Assembly: GCA_910586725.1 (NCBI GenBank)
Contig: CAJUJL010000012.1
Coordinates: forward strand, 1-64,000
Reading direction: 5' to 3'
DNA: 64,000 bases
Source: an uncultured Lachnospiraceae bacterium
GTDB lineage: Bacteria; Bacillota; Clostridia; Lachnospirales; Lachnospiraceae
The position numbers and the translations under genes are program-made. The notes beneath the pieces were generated by a model. The model was given only the letters and a program-made list of their open reading frames with translations, had not been told where the DNA came from and did not search any database. Every line of letters begins with the position of its first letter. Within the stretch, counting starts at the first letter, position 1. Positions 32,573-41,749 of this stretch are shown in pieces.

Positions 32573-34672
32573 ATGTACAAAAGTTTTTCAATGGAATTAG
32601 CAGGAAGAACCCTTACCGTTGATGTGGACAGGGTTGGCAAGCAGGCAAGCGGCTGTGCGTTTATGCATTATGGAGAGACGACCGTATTATCTACGGCAAC
32701 GGCTTCTGATAAGCCAAGAGACGGGATTGATTTCTTCCCTTTGAGCGTGGAATTCGAAGAGAAAATGTATTCCGTAGGAAAGATCCCGGGAGGATTTAAT
32801 AAGAGAGAAGGAAAAGCGTCCGAAAATGCGGTTTTGACCGCGCGTGTCATTGACCGCCCGATGCGGCCTCTGTTCCCGAAAGATTACCGGAACGACGTTA
32901 CTTTAAACAATATGGTAATGAGCGTGGATCCGGAGTGCCGGCCGGAACTGGTGGCAATGCTTGGAGCCGCAATTTCCACCTGTATTTCCGATATTCCGTT
33001 TGACGGCCCGTGCGCTATGACGCAGGTAGGAATGGAAAACGGGGAATTGATCGTCAATCCTTCCCAGGCGCAGTGGGACAATGGGGATTTGATGCTGACC
33101 GTAGCTTCGACTTCCGAGAAAGTGATTATGATTGAAGCCGGCGCAAACGAAATACCGGAAGAGAAAATGCTGGAAGCGATTTATATGGCGCATGACGTGA
33201 ACCAGACGATTATTGCATTTATCAATCAGATTGTTGCGGAAGCCGGAAAGCCGAAGCATGAATATACCAGCTGTGCCATTCCCGCTGAAATGTTTGAAGA
33301 AATGAAAAAAATCGTAGATCCTCTGGAGATGGAAGAAGCGGTCTTTACAGACTTGAAACAGGTCAGGGAAGAAAACATTCATAAGATTACGGAAAAGCTG
33401 ACGGAGGCATTTGCCGAAAATGAAGAATGGCTTGCCGTTTTAGATGAAGCGATTTACCAGTACCAGAAGAAAACGGTCCGCAAAATGATTTTAAAAGACC
33501 ACAAGCGTCCGGATGGCCGTGCTATTGACCAGATTCGTCCGCTTGCAGCGGAGGTGGATTTAATTCCAAGAGTTCATGGTTCCGCTATGTTTACGAGAGG
33601 ACAGACGCAGATTTGTGATATTGTAACGTTGGCTCCGCTGTCTGAAATTCAAAGAGTAGACGGAATCGACGAGAATATTACGGAGAAGCGCTATATGCAT
33701 CATTATAACTTCCCGTCGTATTCTGTGGGAGAGACAAAACCGTCCAGAGGACCGGGACGCCGGGAAATCGGACATGGCGCTTTGGCGGAACGCGCATTGA
33801 TTCCGATGCTTCCGTCCGTAGAGGAATTCCCTTATGCGATCCGCGCGGTATCCGAGACGTTTGAGTCGAACGGCTCAACCTCTATGGCGTCGACATGCGC
33901 ATCCTGTATGGCGCTTATGGCGGCGGGCGTACCCATCAAAAAAATGGTGGCGGGTATTTCCTGCGGTCTTGTAACCGGAGAAACGGATGACGATTATCTG
34001 GTTCTTACGGACATTCAGGGATTAGAGGATTTCTTCGGTGACATGGATTTTAAAGTGACCGGAACAAAAGAAGGCATTACCGCGATTCAGATGGATATTA
34101 AAATTCATGGATTGACAAGGCCGATTGTTGAAGAGGCAATTGCAAGGGCGAGGGAAGCAAGATTTTTCATTATGGATGAATGCATGTCAAAAGCGATTGA
34201 CAAGCCCAGGGAGGAAATCAGCAAATATGCGCCGAAAATTGTCCAGATCCAGATAGATCCCGCAAAAATCGGCGACGTCGTAGGTCAAAGAGGAAAGACG
34301 ATCAATGAGATCATTGAGAGAACCGGCGTAAAGATTGATATTACGGACGATGGATCGGTATCAATCTGCGGCACCGATCAGGAAGCCATGGATCAGGCGG
34401 TGGAGATGGTCCGGATGATCACGACCGATTTTGAGGAAGGACAAATTCTAAAAGGCGTGATTGTGAGCATCAAAGAGTTTGGCGCATTTGTAGAATTTGC
34501 TCCGGGAAAAGAAGGCATGATCCATATTTCCAAGATTTCCAAGGAACGGATTAACCGGGTGGAAGATGTGCTGACGCTTGGAGATAAAGTGACGGTTGTC
34601 TGCCTTGGAAAAGATAAAATGGGAAGAATGAGTTTTTCCATAAAAGATGTTTCCAGATATATGAATCAATAG
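32573..34672 (+). CDS. pnp: Polyribonucleotide nucleotidyltransferase (PNPase)
   Basis: PNPase of 699 residues, the phosphorolytic 3'-5' exoribonuclease. Two RNase PH domains are separated by a helical domain; the second contains FTRGQTQ and the SNGSTSMAS and DDYLVLTDIQGLEDFFGDMDFK active-site regions. KH (IGDVVGQRGKTINEI) and S1 (GVIVSIKEFGAFVEF) domains follow at the C-terminus. AAGGAG precedes the ATG. Length and domain order are standard. Confidence 0.97.
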   Translation: MYKSFSMELAGRTLTVDVDRVGKQASGCAFMHYGETTVLSTATASDKPRDGIDFFPLSVEFEEKMYSVGKIPGGFNKREGKASENAVLTARVIDRPMRPLFPKDYRNDVTLNNMVMSVDPECRPELVAMLGAAISTCISDIPFDGPCAMTQVGMENGELIVNPSQAQWDNGDLMLTVASTSEKVIMIEAGANEIPEEKMLEAIYMAHDVNQTIIAFINQIVAEAGKPKHEYTSCAIPAEMFEEMKKIVDPLEMEEAVFTDLKQVREENIHKITEKLTEAFAENEEWLAVLDEAIYQYQKKTVRKMILKDHKRPDGRAIDQIRPLAAEVDLIPRVHGSAMFTRGQTQICDIVTLAPLSEIQRVDGIDENITEKRYMHHYNFPSYSVGETKPSRGPGRREIGHGALAERALIPMLPSVEEFPYAIRAVSETFESNGSTSMASTCASCMALMAAGVPIKKMVAGISCGLVTGETDDDYLVLTDIQGLEDFFGDMDFKVTGTKEGITAIQMDIKIHGLTRPIVEEAIARAREARFFIMDECMSKAIDKPREEISKYAPKIVQIQIDPAKIGDVVGQRGKTINEIIERTGVKIDITDDGSVSICGTDQEAMDQAVEMVRMITTDFEEGQILKGVIVSIKEFGAFVEFAPGKEGMIHISKISKERINRVEDVLTLGDKVTVVCLGKDKMGRMSFSIKDVSRYMNQ

Positions 34673-34683
34673 AGACAGTTTGG

Positions 34684-34717
34684 GCGGCAGTATGCGTAGA
34701 AAATCGCATACTGCCGC
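34684..34717 (+). terminator. Hairpin after pnp
   Basis: A perfect 13-base stem (34684-34696 with 34705-34717) with an eight-base loop follows the pnp stop. Only a weak T tract follows, so read-through into the subtilase gene is possible. Confidence 0.65.
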
Positions 34718-34729
34718 TTTGGAACTCCT

Positions 34730-35650
34730 GTGGTTTTGACGCATAAAATAAGAAAAAAGGCATTTTATGGGATGAATCAGGTTCGTGAAAAATTAAGGGC
34801 GGATGATGCGCACCGGAAAGGCTTTACGGGACGTGGAGTGACGATTGCCGTGATGGATACGGGAATCACTGCGCATCCGGACTTTGACAGACGCATTTTG
34901 CATTTTACCGATTTTACGCAGGAGAGGCCAGGGGCATACGACGATAACGGGCATGGGTGCCATGTGGCCGGAATTATCGCGGGAAGCGGCAGAATGAGCA
35001 AGGGAATTTATAAAGGAATTGCTCCGGAGAGCAGCCTTTTTGTAACAAAGGTTCTGGACAGAAAAGGGAATGGAAATACCGCCCATGTGCTTCGGGCAAT
35101 TGATTTTGTGATTGAAAACAAAAAAAAATATAATATACGTATATTGAATATTTCTGTGGGAATGCTTCCATCAGCGGATGAAGCCGAAAAAAGAAATTTA
35201 ATGGCTGCCGTAGAGAAGGCGTGGAATCATGGAATTGTTGTGGTGGCTGCAGCGGGAAACAACGGACCCGGTAAAAACAGTGTGACGATTCCCGGTCAGT
35301 GTAAAAGCATTATCACGGTGGGAAGCATTGACGATTATGTAAAGCGGGGCAGGGGATTAAAGCGCGGTTACAGCGGGAGAGGGCCTACGGAGTGCTGCGT
35401 CGTAAAACCGGAAATACTGGCTCCCGGAACGGCGATTAAAAGCTGTTCTGTCAGAGGCGGTTATGAAATGAAGAGCGGGACGTCTATGTCGGCTCCGATT
35501 ATTTCAGGCTCCATTGCGCTGCTTTTGCAGAAATATCCGGAAATGACGCCCGCGCAGGTGAAACTTAGGCTGTATGAGAGAGCGGTTGTGCTGGGAAAAG
35601 CAAGTGAACAGAAATATTGGGGAGTTGTATATTTAAACCGGTTGTTATAA
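34730..35650 (+). CDS. S8 family serine protease (subtilase)
   Basis: Subtilisin-like protease of about 306 residues. The catalytic triad is Asp43 (VMDTGI), His75 (GHGCHVAG) and the Ser of SGTSMSAP. The oxyanion Asn lies in AAAGNNGPG. There is no signal peptide or clear prodomain, so it resembles an intracellular subtilase. The start is uncertain: the frame opens with GTG at 34730 and has an ATG at 34772, neither with an ideal ribosome binding site. The conserved core begins after both. Confidence 0.88.
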   Translation: MVLTHKIRKKAFYGMNQVREKLRADDAHRKGFTGRGVTIAVMDTGITAHPDFDRRILHFTDFTQERPGAYDDNGHGCHVAGIIAGSGRMSKGIYKGIAPESSLFVTKVLDRKGNGNTAHVLRAIDFVIENKKKYNIRILNISVGMLPSADEAEKRNLMAAVEKAWNHGIVVVAAAGNNGPGKNSVTIPGQCKSIITVGSIDDYVKRGRGLKRGYSGRGPTECCVVKPEILAPGTAIKSCSVRGGYEMKSGTSMSAPIISGSIALLLQKYPEMTPAQVKLRLYERAVVLGKASEQKYWGVVYLNRLL

Positions 35651-35677
35651 GATATAGGACAAAGGAGGAAACAGCGG

Positions 35678-37213
35678 ATGAAACGGATTTTCAGTATTAT
35701 GTTTAACAGAGTGTTTATGGTGGCAGTCGCTATCATACTTCAGTTTTCCTGGCTGTTTTTGACATTATATGATTTCAGCGTTCGGTTTACTTTTGTAGAT
35801 ATTGGCACCCGTATCCTGGCCGTTTTTTTGGTTTTGGTCGTAATCAATAAATGGATCAATCCTTATTATAAACTGGCATGGACGTTTATTATACTTCTTT
35901 TTCCGCTTCTTGGCAGCGTTTTATATGCCGTATTCGGAAGATCTCAACTGACGAAAAGCACGCAGGAACGCATGGACGCCGTTCATAAAGAAGTTTCCGC
36001 GCATCTGAAAGTAGACACTGATGCGATAACAGAGCTGGTAAAAGAAGATCCGGGGGTAGCGCAGCAGTCAAAATATATTCATGACTGGGCTCAGTTTCCG
36101 CTTTACCGCAATTCCAAAACAAAGTATTATGCATGCGGCGAAGACATGTTTGTAGATATGAAAGAGGCGATGGAGCGCGCGAAACAATTTATATTTCTGG
36201 AATATTTTATTATAGACGATGGCGTGATGCTGAGAGAGATTCTGGACATTTTGGAGCGGAAAGTAAAAGAAGGGGTGACCGTACGTCTGATTTATGATGA
36301 TGTTGGGTCCATTAAAACGCTTCCCAAGAATTTCGTAAAAAATTTAAACGCAATCGGTGTGGAAAGCGCATCGTTTAATCCGTTTCGTCCGATTTTATCC
36401 ATTATTTTAAACAACAGAGACCATCGGAAGATTCTGGTTGTGGACGGACAGGTGGGATTTACCGGCGGGATAAACATTGCGGATGAATATATCAATAAAA
36501 AAGAAAGATTCGGTTATTGGAAAGACGCCGGCATTTATGTAAAAGGCGAGGCGGTATGGAGCCTTACAACGATGTTTCTGGAAATGTGGAATTACATCAA
36601 ACAGACGTCCGAAGATTATCTTCAATACCTTCCTCAGATTTATCATAAAGAAAATAACAAAGAAGACGGATTTGTGCAGCCGTACAGCGACACTCCGCTG
36701 GATCATGAAAACGTAGGGGAGAATATCTATCTGAATATTATTAACCATGCAAAAAAATACGTCTATATTTATACGCCGTATCTGATCGTGGACAATGAGA
36801 TGACCGTGGCGCTGCAAAACGCCGCGAAATGCGGGATTGACGTAAGGATCGTGACGCCGCAGATACCGGATAAAAAAATCATTTTTCTGTTGACGCAGTC
36901 TTACTATGAGCAATTGATTCAAAACGGCGTCAAAATATATCAGTACACGCCAGGTTTTATTCATGCGAAGTGTTTTGTCTGCGATGATAAGGTGGCTACG
37001 GTAGGCACGGTAAATTTAGATTACAGAAGCCTTTATCTTCATTTTGAATGCGGGGTGTTTCTGTACCGTTCCCAGGCGGTGATGCAGGTGAAACAGGATG
37101 CGCTGGAAACAATCCAGAAATCAAACAAGATCACGCTTGATTTTTGCAGAAACAGAAATGTATTCATTAAACTCGCACAATCTGTGCTTCGGCTTTTTTC
37201 TCCGCTGTTATAG
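35678..37213 (+). CDS. cls: Cardiolipin synthase
   Basis: Membrane phospholipase D family enzyme of 511 residues that joins two phosphatidylglycerols to cardiolipin. Two N-terminal membrane helices (about 13-32 and 40-62) are followed by two HKD motifs: His249-Lys251-Asp256 (HRKILVVDG) and His429-Lys431-Asp436 (HAKCFVCDD). GGAGG precedes the ATG. It lies 27 bases after the subtilase, so the two may be co-transcribed. Confidence 0.94.
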   Translation: MKRIFSIMFNRVFMVAVAIILQFSWLFLTLYDFSVRFTFVDIGTRILAVFLVLVVINKWINPYYKLAWTFIILLFPLLGSVLYAVFGRSQLTKSTQERMDAVHKEVSAHLKVDTDAITELVKEDPGVAQQSKYIHDWAQFPLYRNSKTKYYACGEDMFVDMKEAMERAKQFIFLEYFIIDDGVMLREILDILERKVKEGVTVRLIYDDVGSIKTLPKNFVKNLNAIGVESASFNPFRPILSIILNNRDHRKILVVDGQVGFTGGINIADEYINKKERFGYWKDAGIYVKGEAVWSLTTMFLEMWNYIKQTSEDYLQYLPQIYHKENNKEDGFVQPYSDTPLDHENVGENIYLNIINHAKKYVYIYTPYLIVDNEMTVALQNAAKCGIDVRIVTPQIPDKKIIFLLTQSYYEQLIQNGVKIYQYTPGFIHAKCFVCDDKVATVGTVNLDYRSLYLHFECGVFLYRSQAVMQVKQDALETIQKSNKITLDFCRNRNVFIKLAQSVLRLFSPLL

Positions 37214-37263
37214 AGAAAACGGCTTGGAGGGCAGGAGCGAAAAACGGCAATAAAAGAAGGATC

Positions 37264-37309
37264 TGCAGCGGCTTTTGGCCGGAGCGAATCGGCATAGAAA
37301 GCCGCTGCA
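37264..37309. terminator. Hairpin between convergent cls and D-Ala-D-Ala carboxypeptidase genes
   Basis: A perfect 12-base inverted repeat (37264-37275 with 37298-37309) lies between the two convergent genes. T-rich flanks are short, so it could serve either strand weakly. Confidence 0.55.
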
Positions 37310-37374
37310 TTTCCGAAATTACGTTAAAAATTGCCGTTATATCTGTTATGGCGCATATATGAAAAATCAGGTTC

Positions 37375-38622
37375 TCATGAGAAGTAGCGTAAAAATATTT
37401 CTTTGATATAATCTGAAAAACCGGCTTTTGGAATGTCTTCTGAGGCAATAATATCTACGGAGCCGATTTTTTCTGATCCCATCCGGTAGACGGCTTCTCC
37501 TATTTTATCTCCTTTTTTCACGGGAGCCGTTACATGTTCCGGAACGGAAATTTCTTTTTGGATCGCAGAAAAATCTTCCCCGTTTGTGGAAAGATACTGG
37601 AACGGATTTTTAAATTCCACCTGAACTGTGTTAAGAGTTCCTTTTTTTACCGGAAGCGCGGAAAGCTTTTTGTTATGTTCATCCGTATAGATTTTGCATT
37701 TGGAAAATCCAGAGTTTAACAGCGCAATCGCGTCGGCAAAGCGGTGTTTGGGGTCATCCGCACCCATAATGACGGCGATTAATTTCATGCCGTTTTTTTC
37801 TGCCGTAGCGGAAACACAGAATTTTGCCAGACTGGTGGAACCTGTTTTTAATCCGGTGGCGTATTCATATTGCCGGATCAGTTTGTTGGTGTTGTTTAAG
37901 CCGAATTCTTTGGAACCTTTGGCAGTCACATGCGTCATGGTATCCATCCAGATCGTGCAGTAGTCGTGAATTTTGGGGTAATGAATAATCAACTCGCGCG
38001 ACATAAGCGCAACGTCATAAGCGCTTGTCATATGCCCGTCAGCGTCCAGACCGCAGCAGTTGACGAAATGGGTGTTATTCATGCCAAGAGATTTTGCCTT
38101 GGCGTTCATTTCTTCTACAAAAGCCTCCTCGCTTCCGCAGATAAATTCTGCCATGGCGACACATGCGTCGTTTGCGCTTGCAATGCTGATGCATTTAATC
38201 ATGGTTTCTACATCCTGTGTTTCACCGGCTTCCAGAAATACCTGGGAGCCTCCCATGCTGGCGGCATGTTCGGATACGGTTACCGTATCGGTCAAATGAA
38301 TTGATCCCTTTTCCAATGCTTCAAAAATGAGAATCAAAGTCATGATCTTTGTAATGCTGGCCGGATGTCTTGCCGTTTTGGAGTCTTTTTCAAAAATGAC
38401 AGCGCCGGTAGTCGCTTCCATCAGAACGGCGCCTGGAGCAGTGACGGATACGCCAAGGGCATTTTCGTCTGCGGGCGCATTGGCGTCCTGAGAGGGCGTC
38501 TGTGCTTCTGTTTCTGCGGTGGGACTCTCTTGTGTGTATAACAGGTTCGACGGCAGAAAAGAAGATGCGGCAGAAAAGATTAGAAGGTGAACGCTTAGCA
38601 AATACGACAGGAAGGAATGCAT
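37375..38622 (-). CDS. D-alanyl-D-alanine carboxypeptidase (DacF/PBP5 type)
   Basis: Exported low-molecular-weight penicillin-binding protein of 415 residues. It has a signal peptide, a linker rich in Thr, Glu and Ala, and a peptidase S11 domain. The active-site motifs are Ser89-x-x-Lys92 (SITK), Ser149-x-Asn151 (SAN) and KTG at 259-261. The PBP5-type C-terminal domain (about 315-400) follows. It trims the terminal D-Ala from peptidoglycan. I chose the ATG at 38622, with GGAGG seven bases upstream; the frame could also begin with TTG at 38628. Confidence 0.93.
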   Translation of the reverse strand: MHSFLSYLLSVHLLIFSAASSFLPSNLLYTQESPTAETEAQTPSQDANAPADENALGVSVTAPGAVLMEATTGAVIFEKDSKTARHPASITKIMTLILIFEALEKGSIHLTDTVTVSEHAASMGGSQVFLEAGETQDVETMIKCISIASANDACVAMAEFICGSEEAFVEEMNAKAKSLGMNNTHFVNCCGLDADGHMTSAYDVALMSRELIIHYPKIHDYCTIWMDTMTHVTAKGSKEFGLNNTNKLIRQYEYATGLKTGSTSLAKFCVSATAEKNGMKLIAVIMGADDPKHRFADAIALLNSGFSKCKIYTDEHNKKLSALPVKKGTLNTVQVEFKNPFQYLSTNGEDFSAIQKEISVPEHVTAPVKKGDKIGEAVYRMGSEKIGSVDIIASEDIPKAGFSDYIKEIFLRYFS

Positions 38623-38695
38623 ACTCAAACCTCCGTGAATAGTTATAAATTCTCTATATAATGTAATCGTTTTCCCAAAAATTTATGACCGAAAC

Positions 38696-38724
38696 TTGAA
38701 ATTCCATGAAAAATCAACTAGAAT
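38696..38724 (+). promoter_or_regulatory. Promoter of scpA-scpB
   Basis: TTGAAA (38696-38701) and TAGAAT (38719-38724) are spaced by 17 bases. Confidence 0.7.
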
Positions 38725-38759
38725 AGAACTTGGACTGTAAAAAGAATGGATGGAATGCT

Positions 38760-39509
38760 ATGGAATTAACGGTTAAATTAGAGGCGTTTGAAGGTCCTTT
38801 GGACTTGCTGCTTCATTTGTTGGACAAGAACAAAGTGAATATTTATGATATTCCGATTGTAGAGATTACCAGTCAATATCTGGACTATATTCGTGAAATG
38901 CAGCGGCAGGATTTGAATATCATGAGTGAATTTCTGGTTATGGCGGCAACGCTGATAGCCATCAAATCCAAAATGCTGCTCCCCAAAGAGGTCAATGAAG
39001 ACGGGGAAGAGGAAGATCCGAGGGCAGAGCTGGTTCAAAAGCTTTTGGAATATAAAATGTATAAGTGCATGTCTTTTGAGCTAAAAGACCGTCAGGTGGA
39101 CGCCGGACGCGTATTGTACAAAGAACCTACGCTGCCTTTGGAAGTACAGGCTTACGAAGAGCCCGTAAATTTAGATGAATTGATGTCCGGACTTTCGCTT
39201 CACAAATTAAACAATATTTTTCAGTCCGTTATGCGGAGACAGGAAAATAAAATTGATAAAGTCCGCGCAGGGTTTGGAAAGATAGAAAAAGAAGAGGTGT
39301 CGCTGCCGGAGAAAATGGCCTACCTACAGCAATATGCGGCTTCCCATAAACATTTTCGCTTTCGGAACCTGCTAAAAGCGCAGAGCAGTAAAATGGAAAT
39401 TATCGTAAGCTTTCTTGCCATATTAGAGTTAATGAAAATGGGAAAAATTACAATTTCGCAAAAAGAACTGTTTGACGATATAGAAATTGTATCAAATATG
39501 GCTGCATAA
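38760..39509 (+). CDS. scpA: Segregation and condensation protein A
   Basis: ScpA kleisin of 249 residues, which bridges SMC heads and binds ScpB. Signatures are LEAFEGPLDLLLHLLDKNKVNIYDIPI at the N-terminus and the C-terminal winged helix (VSFLAILELMKMGKI). The ATG at 38760 fits family starts; the frame is open to 38730 without a better start. scpB follows 13 bases after the stop, the usual pair. Confidence 0.95.
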   Translation: MELTVKLEAFEGPLDLLLHLLDKNKVNIYDIPIVEITSQYLDYIREMQRQDLNIMSEFLVMAATLIAIKSKMLLPKEVNEDGEEEDPRAELVQKLLEYKMYKCMSFELKDRQVDAGRVLYKEPTLPLEVQAYEEPVNLDELMSGLSLHKLNNIFQSVMRRQENKIDKVRAGFGKIEKEEVSLPEKMAYLQQYAASHKHFRFRNLLKAQSSKMEIIVSFLAILELMKMGKITISQKELFDDIEIVSNMAA

Positions 39510-39522
39510 AACGGGGTTTGAG

Positions 39523-40080
39523 ATGGAAGATAAGGATTATAAAACGATAATAGAATCAATACTTTTTACAATGGGCGAGTCGGTTGCGCTTACAAAAATT
39601 GCGGCGGCAATTGAATTGGAGCAGGGAGAGACAAAGCGCCTGATTGATGAGCTTGCCAGGGAGTATATCGAAGAAAACCGCGGAATGCGGATTATGGAAC
39701 TGGAAGAGGCTTATCAGATGTGTACGAGTCAAAATACATATGAATATCTGATTAAGATTGCAAAACAGCCGAAGAAACATGTTTTGACGGAGGTTCTTTT
39801 GGAGACATTATCGATCATTGCATATAAGCAGCCGGTGACAAAAGCGGAAATCGAGAAAATCCGCGGCGTTTCCTGCGACCATGCTGTCAGTAAGCTGGTA
39901 GAATACAATCTTGCCATGGAATTGGGACGGTTAGACGCGCCGGGCAGACCGATGCTTTTTGGGACTACGGAGGAGTTTTTGCGCAGTTTCGGCATCCATT
40001 CGCTGGAGGATCTGCCGGAAATGAGTGCGGTGCAGATCGAAGAATTTAAAAGAGAAGCAGAATCCGAAGTAAAAATATAA
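39523..40080 (+). CDS. scpB: Segregation and condensation protein B
   Basis: ScpB of 185 residues, a dimeric tandem winged-helix protein of the SMC-ScpAB complex. Typical features are IIESILFTMGESVALTKIA at the start and the later LETLSIIAYKQPVTKAEIEKIRGV and GRLDAPGRPMLFGTTEEFL. I chose the ATG at 39523 with GGGG upstream. It forms an operon with scpA. A tRNA gene follows. Confidence 0.95.
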   Translation: MEDKDYKTIIESILFTMGESVALTKIAAAIELEQGETKRLIDELAREYIEENRGMRIMELEEAYQMCTSQNTYEYLIKIAKQPKKHVLTEVLLETLSIIAYKQPVTKAEIEKIRGVSCDHAVSKLVEYNLAMELGRLDAPGRPMLFGTTEEFLRSFGIHSLEDLPEMSAVQIEEFKREAESEVKI

Positions 40081-40126
40081 AATAGGGTATTCCATTTTTT
40101 TTAAAATCTGTTATAATACTACTCAT

Positions 40127-40201
40127 CGGGGTATGGCTCAGTTTGGTCAGAGCGCACGGCTGGGGGCCGTGAGGCCGCAGGTTCGAATCCTGTTACCCCG
40201 A
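40127..40201 (+). tRNA. tRNA-Pro, anticodon GGG
   Basis: A full cloverleaf can be drawn. The acceptor stem is CGGGGTA with TACCCCG, and the D arm is GCTC with GAGC. The anticodon stem is CACGG with CCGTG around loop CTGGGGG, and the T arm is GCAGG TTCGAAT CCTGT. The anticodon GGG (40162-40164) reads Pro codon CCC. The discriminator is A and CCA is not encoded. A TATAAT at 40112-40117 is a likely -10 element. Confidence 0.95.
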
Positions 40202-40371
40202 CTTTATTTTTAATTGAAAAGTAAATCCATCGTATTTGCAGTATTTTCTTTCTTACTCTTAGGAATTATGTTCTATATGCGATTCTGCAAATTCCACGCC
40301 AATTTTCTAAATTCATGTATTATAATTTAACATAAGACAGATGATATTTTTATACAGAAAAGAGGAATTAT

Positions 40372-41232
40372 ATGAGAAATAGGATTTATTGTAAATTGAT
40401 TCTGATTTTTGGAGTATGTCTTCTTTCCGGATGTCAGGGTATTCCTAATATTGGGAAGCCGGAGGCGTCTGACCGTTCGGATAAACCGGAAGAAAAAGGA
40501 GAAGTCAGAGCCGCGTTTAAGCAGGATGACAAAAAGAGCGAAGACCAAAAATCTGATCCCGGAAAAAGCGCGTCGGGAGCAATTACGGCGTCTGAAGAGA
40601 CGTTTGATTATGTTGCGCTTGGAAATTCAGTCACCTGCAGTGAAGCGGAAGGAAGCATTTGGTGGGGCGATTGGGGAATGGCAGCCACAACGGCGGAACA
40701 AGATTATGTACACCTGATTTCCGCCGAGCTGAAAGAGAAGACGAAAAAGCCGGTTACGACAATGATTCTGGATTTAAAGAAATGGGAATTGGCAAAAGAT
40801 CGGAATCGCATATTGAAAAAATACACGGCATATTTTGATGAAAACACGGATTTGATTACGATACAGACAGGGGAAAACATTACCGAATTTAAAGAGACGC
40901 TGAATACGGATTATATGGCGCTTGTCAAAGTGATAAAAGAGAAAGCGCCCAATGCGCAGATTATTATGCTGGGAGAGCTTCTTTGGCCTTCCGAGGATAT
41001 TGAGGCGGCGAAAAAAGCGGCTTGTGAAACATATGATGTTACTTTTTTGGAAATGACAGAATTTTTGGATGATTATAACGATATTTACAGATCTGAAATC
41101 GGAGGAGTGGTAACAGGGGAAGACGGCAAACAGCACATTATTTCGGACGAAGCGGTAGCGGCACACCCAAACGATAAGGGCATGGCCTACATTGCAAGGC
41201 TGGTAATGGAACAAGTTTCAGTACAGAATTAG
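40372..41232 (+). CDS. SGNH/GDSL-type hydrolase lipoprotein
   Basis: Lipoprotein of 286 residues. The signal peptide ends in the lipobox LLSGC (Cys21), then a charged Lys/Asp/Ser-rich linker of about 55 residues leads to an SGNH hydrolase domain. The block I motif reads VALGNSVT, with Asn in place of the usual Asp of GDS. Block V is AAHPNDKGM, supplying the Asp/His pair. It may be an esterase or deacetylase acting on wall polymers; the substrate is unknown. AGAGGA precedes the ATG. Confidence 0.8.
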   Translation: MRNRIYCKLILIFGVCLLSGCQGIPNIGKPEASDRSDKPEEKGEVRAAFKQDDKKSEDQKSDPGKSASGAITASEETFDYVALGNSVTCSEAEGSIWWGDWGMAATTAEQDYVHLISAELKEKTKKPVTTMILDLKKWELAKDRNRILKKYTAYFDENTDLITIQTGENITEFKETLNTDYMALVKVIKEKAPNAQIIMLGELLWPSEDIEAAKKAACETYDVTFLEMTEFLDDYNDIYRSEIGGVVTGEDGKQHIISDEAVAAHPNDKGMAYIARLVMEQVSVQN

Positions 41233-41266
41233 TCTGTAAAAGACAAATGATATATGGAGGGGTAAC

Positions 41267-41749
41267 ATGTTAGAACAATCTTACTATGACAAGGCCGATG
41301 AAATCATCAGCCAGCATGGGACGGAGCAGCGGTTTTTAATTCCGATTATTCAGGATATTCAGAATCAATACCGTTATTTGCCGCCGGACCTTCTAAGCTA
41401 TGTGGCAAAGCGGCTTGGCATCAATGAGGCAAAGGCTTACAGTGTAGCGACTTTTTACGAGAATTTTTCATTTGAGGCAAAAGGCAAATATGTCATCCGT
41501 GTTTGCGACGGCACGGCATGTCATGTACGTAAATCAACGGCAATTATCAACCAGATTTATGCAGAGACAGGGCTTTCTAAGGATAAGCATACAACGGACG
41601 ACATGCTCTTTACGCTTGAGACGGTTTCCTGTCTTGGAGCCTGTGGACTGGCTCCGGTTTTGACGGTCAATGACGTGGTGCATCCGGCTATGACGCCGGA
41701 AAAGGTACATGAATTGTTTGAAGAATTGAAAGGTGCGGAAAATCAATGA
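41267..41749 (+). CDS. hydC: NuoE-like [2Fe-2S] subunit of bifurcating hydrogenase
   Basis: Thioredoxin-like ferredoxin subunit of 160 residues (HydC/HndA/NuoE type). The four cluster ligands are in CDGTACHVR (C-x4-C) and CLGACGLAP (C-x3-C). Conserved SVATFYENFSF is present. It works with the NuoF-like and HydA subunits in NAD-linked, probably ferredoxin-dependent, hydrogen metabolism. It overlaps the next gene by four bases (ATGA). GGAGG precedes the ATG. Confidence 0.92.
   Translation: MLEQSYYDKADEIISQHGTEQRFLIPIIQDIQNQYRYLPPDLLSYVAKRLGINEAKAYSVATFYENFSFEAKGKYVIRVCDGTACHVRKSTAIINQIYAETGLSKDKHTTDDMLFTLETVSCLGACGLAPVLTVNDVVHPAMTPEKVHELFEELKGAENQ

Noticed and set aside
34730..34771. N-terminal extension of the subtilase as a signal peptide
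   Set aside because: The 14 residues are basic (HKIRKK) with no hydrophobic core, so export is not supported.
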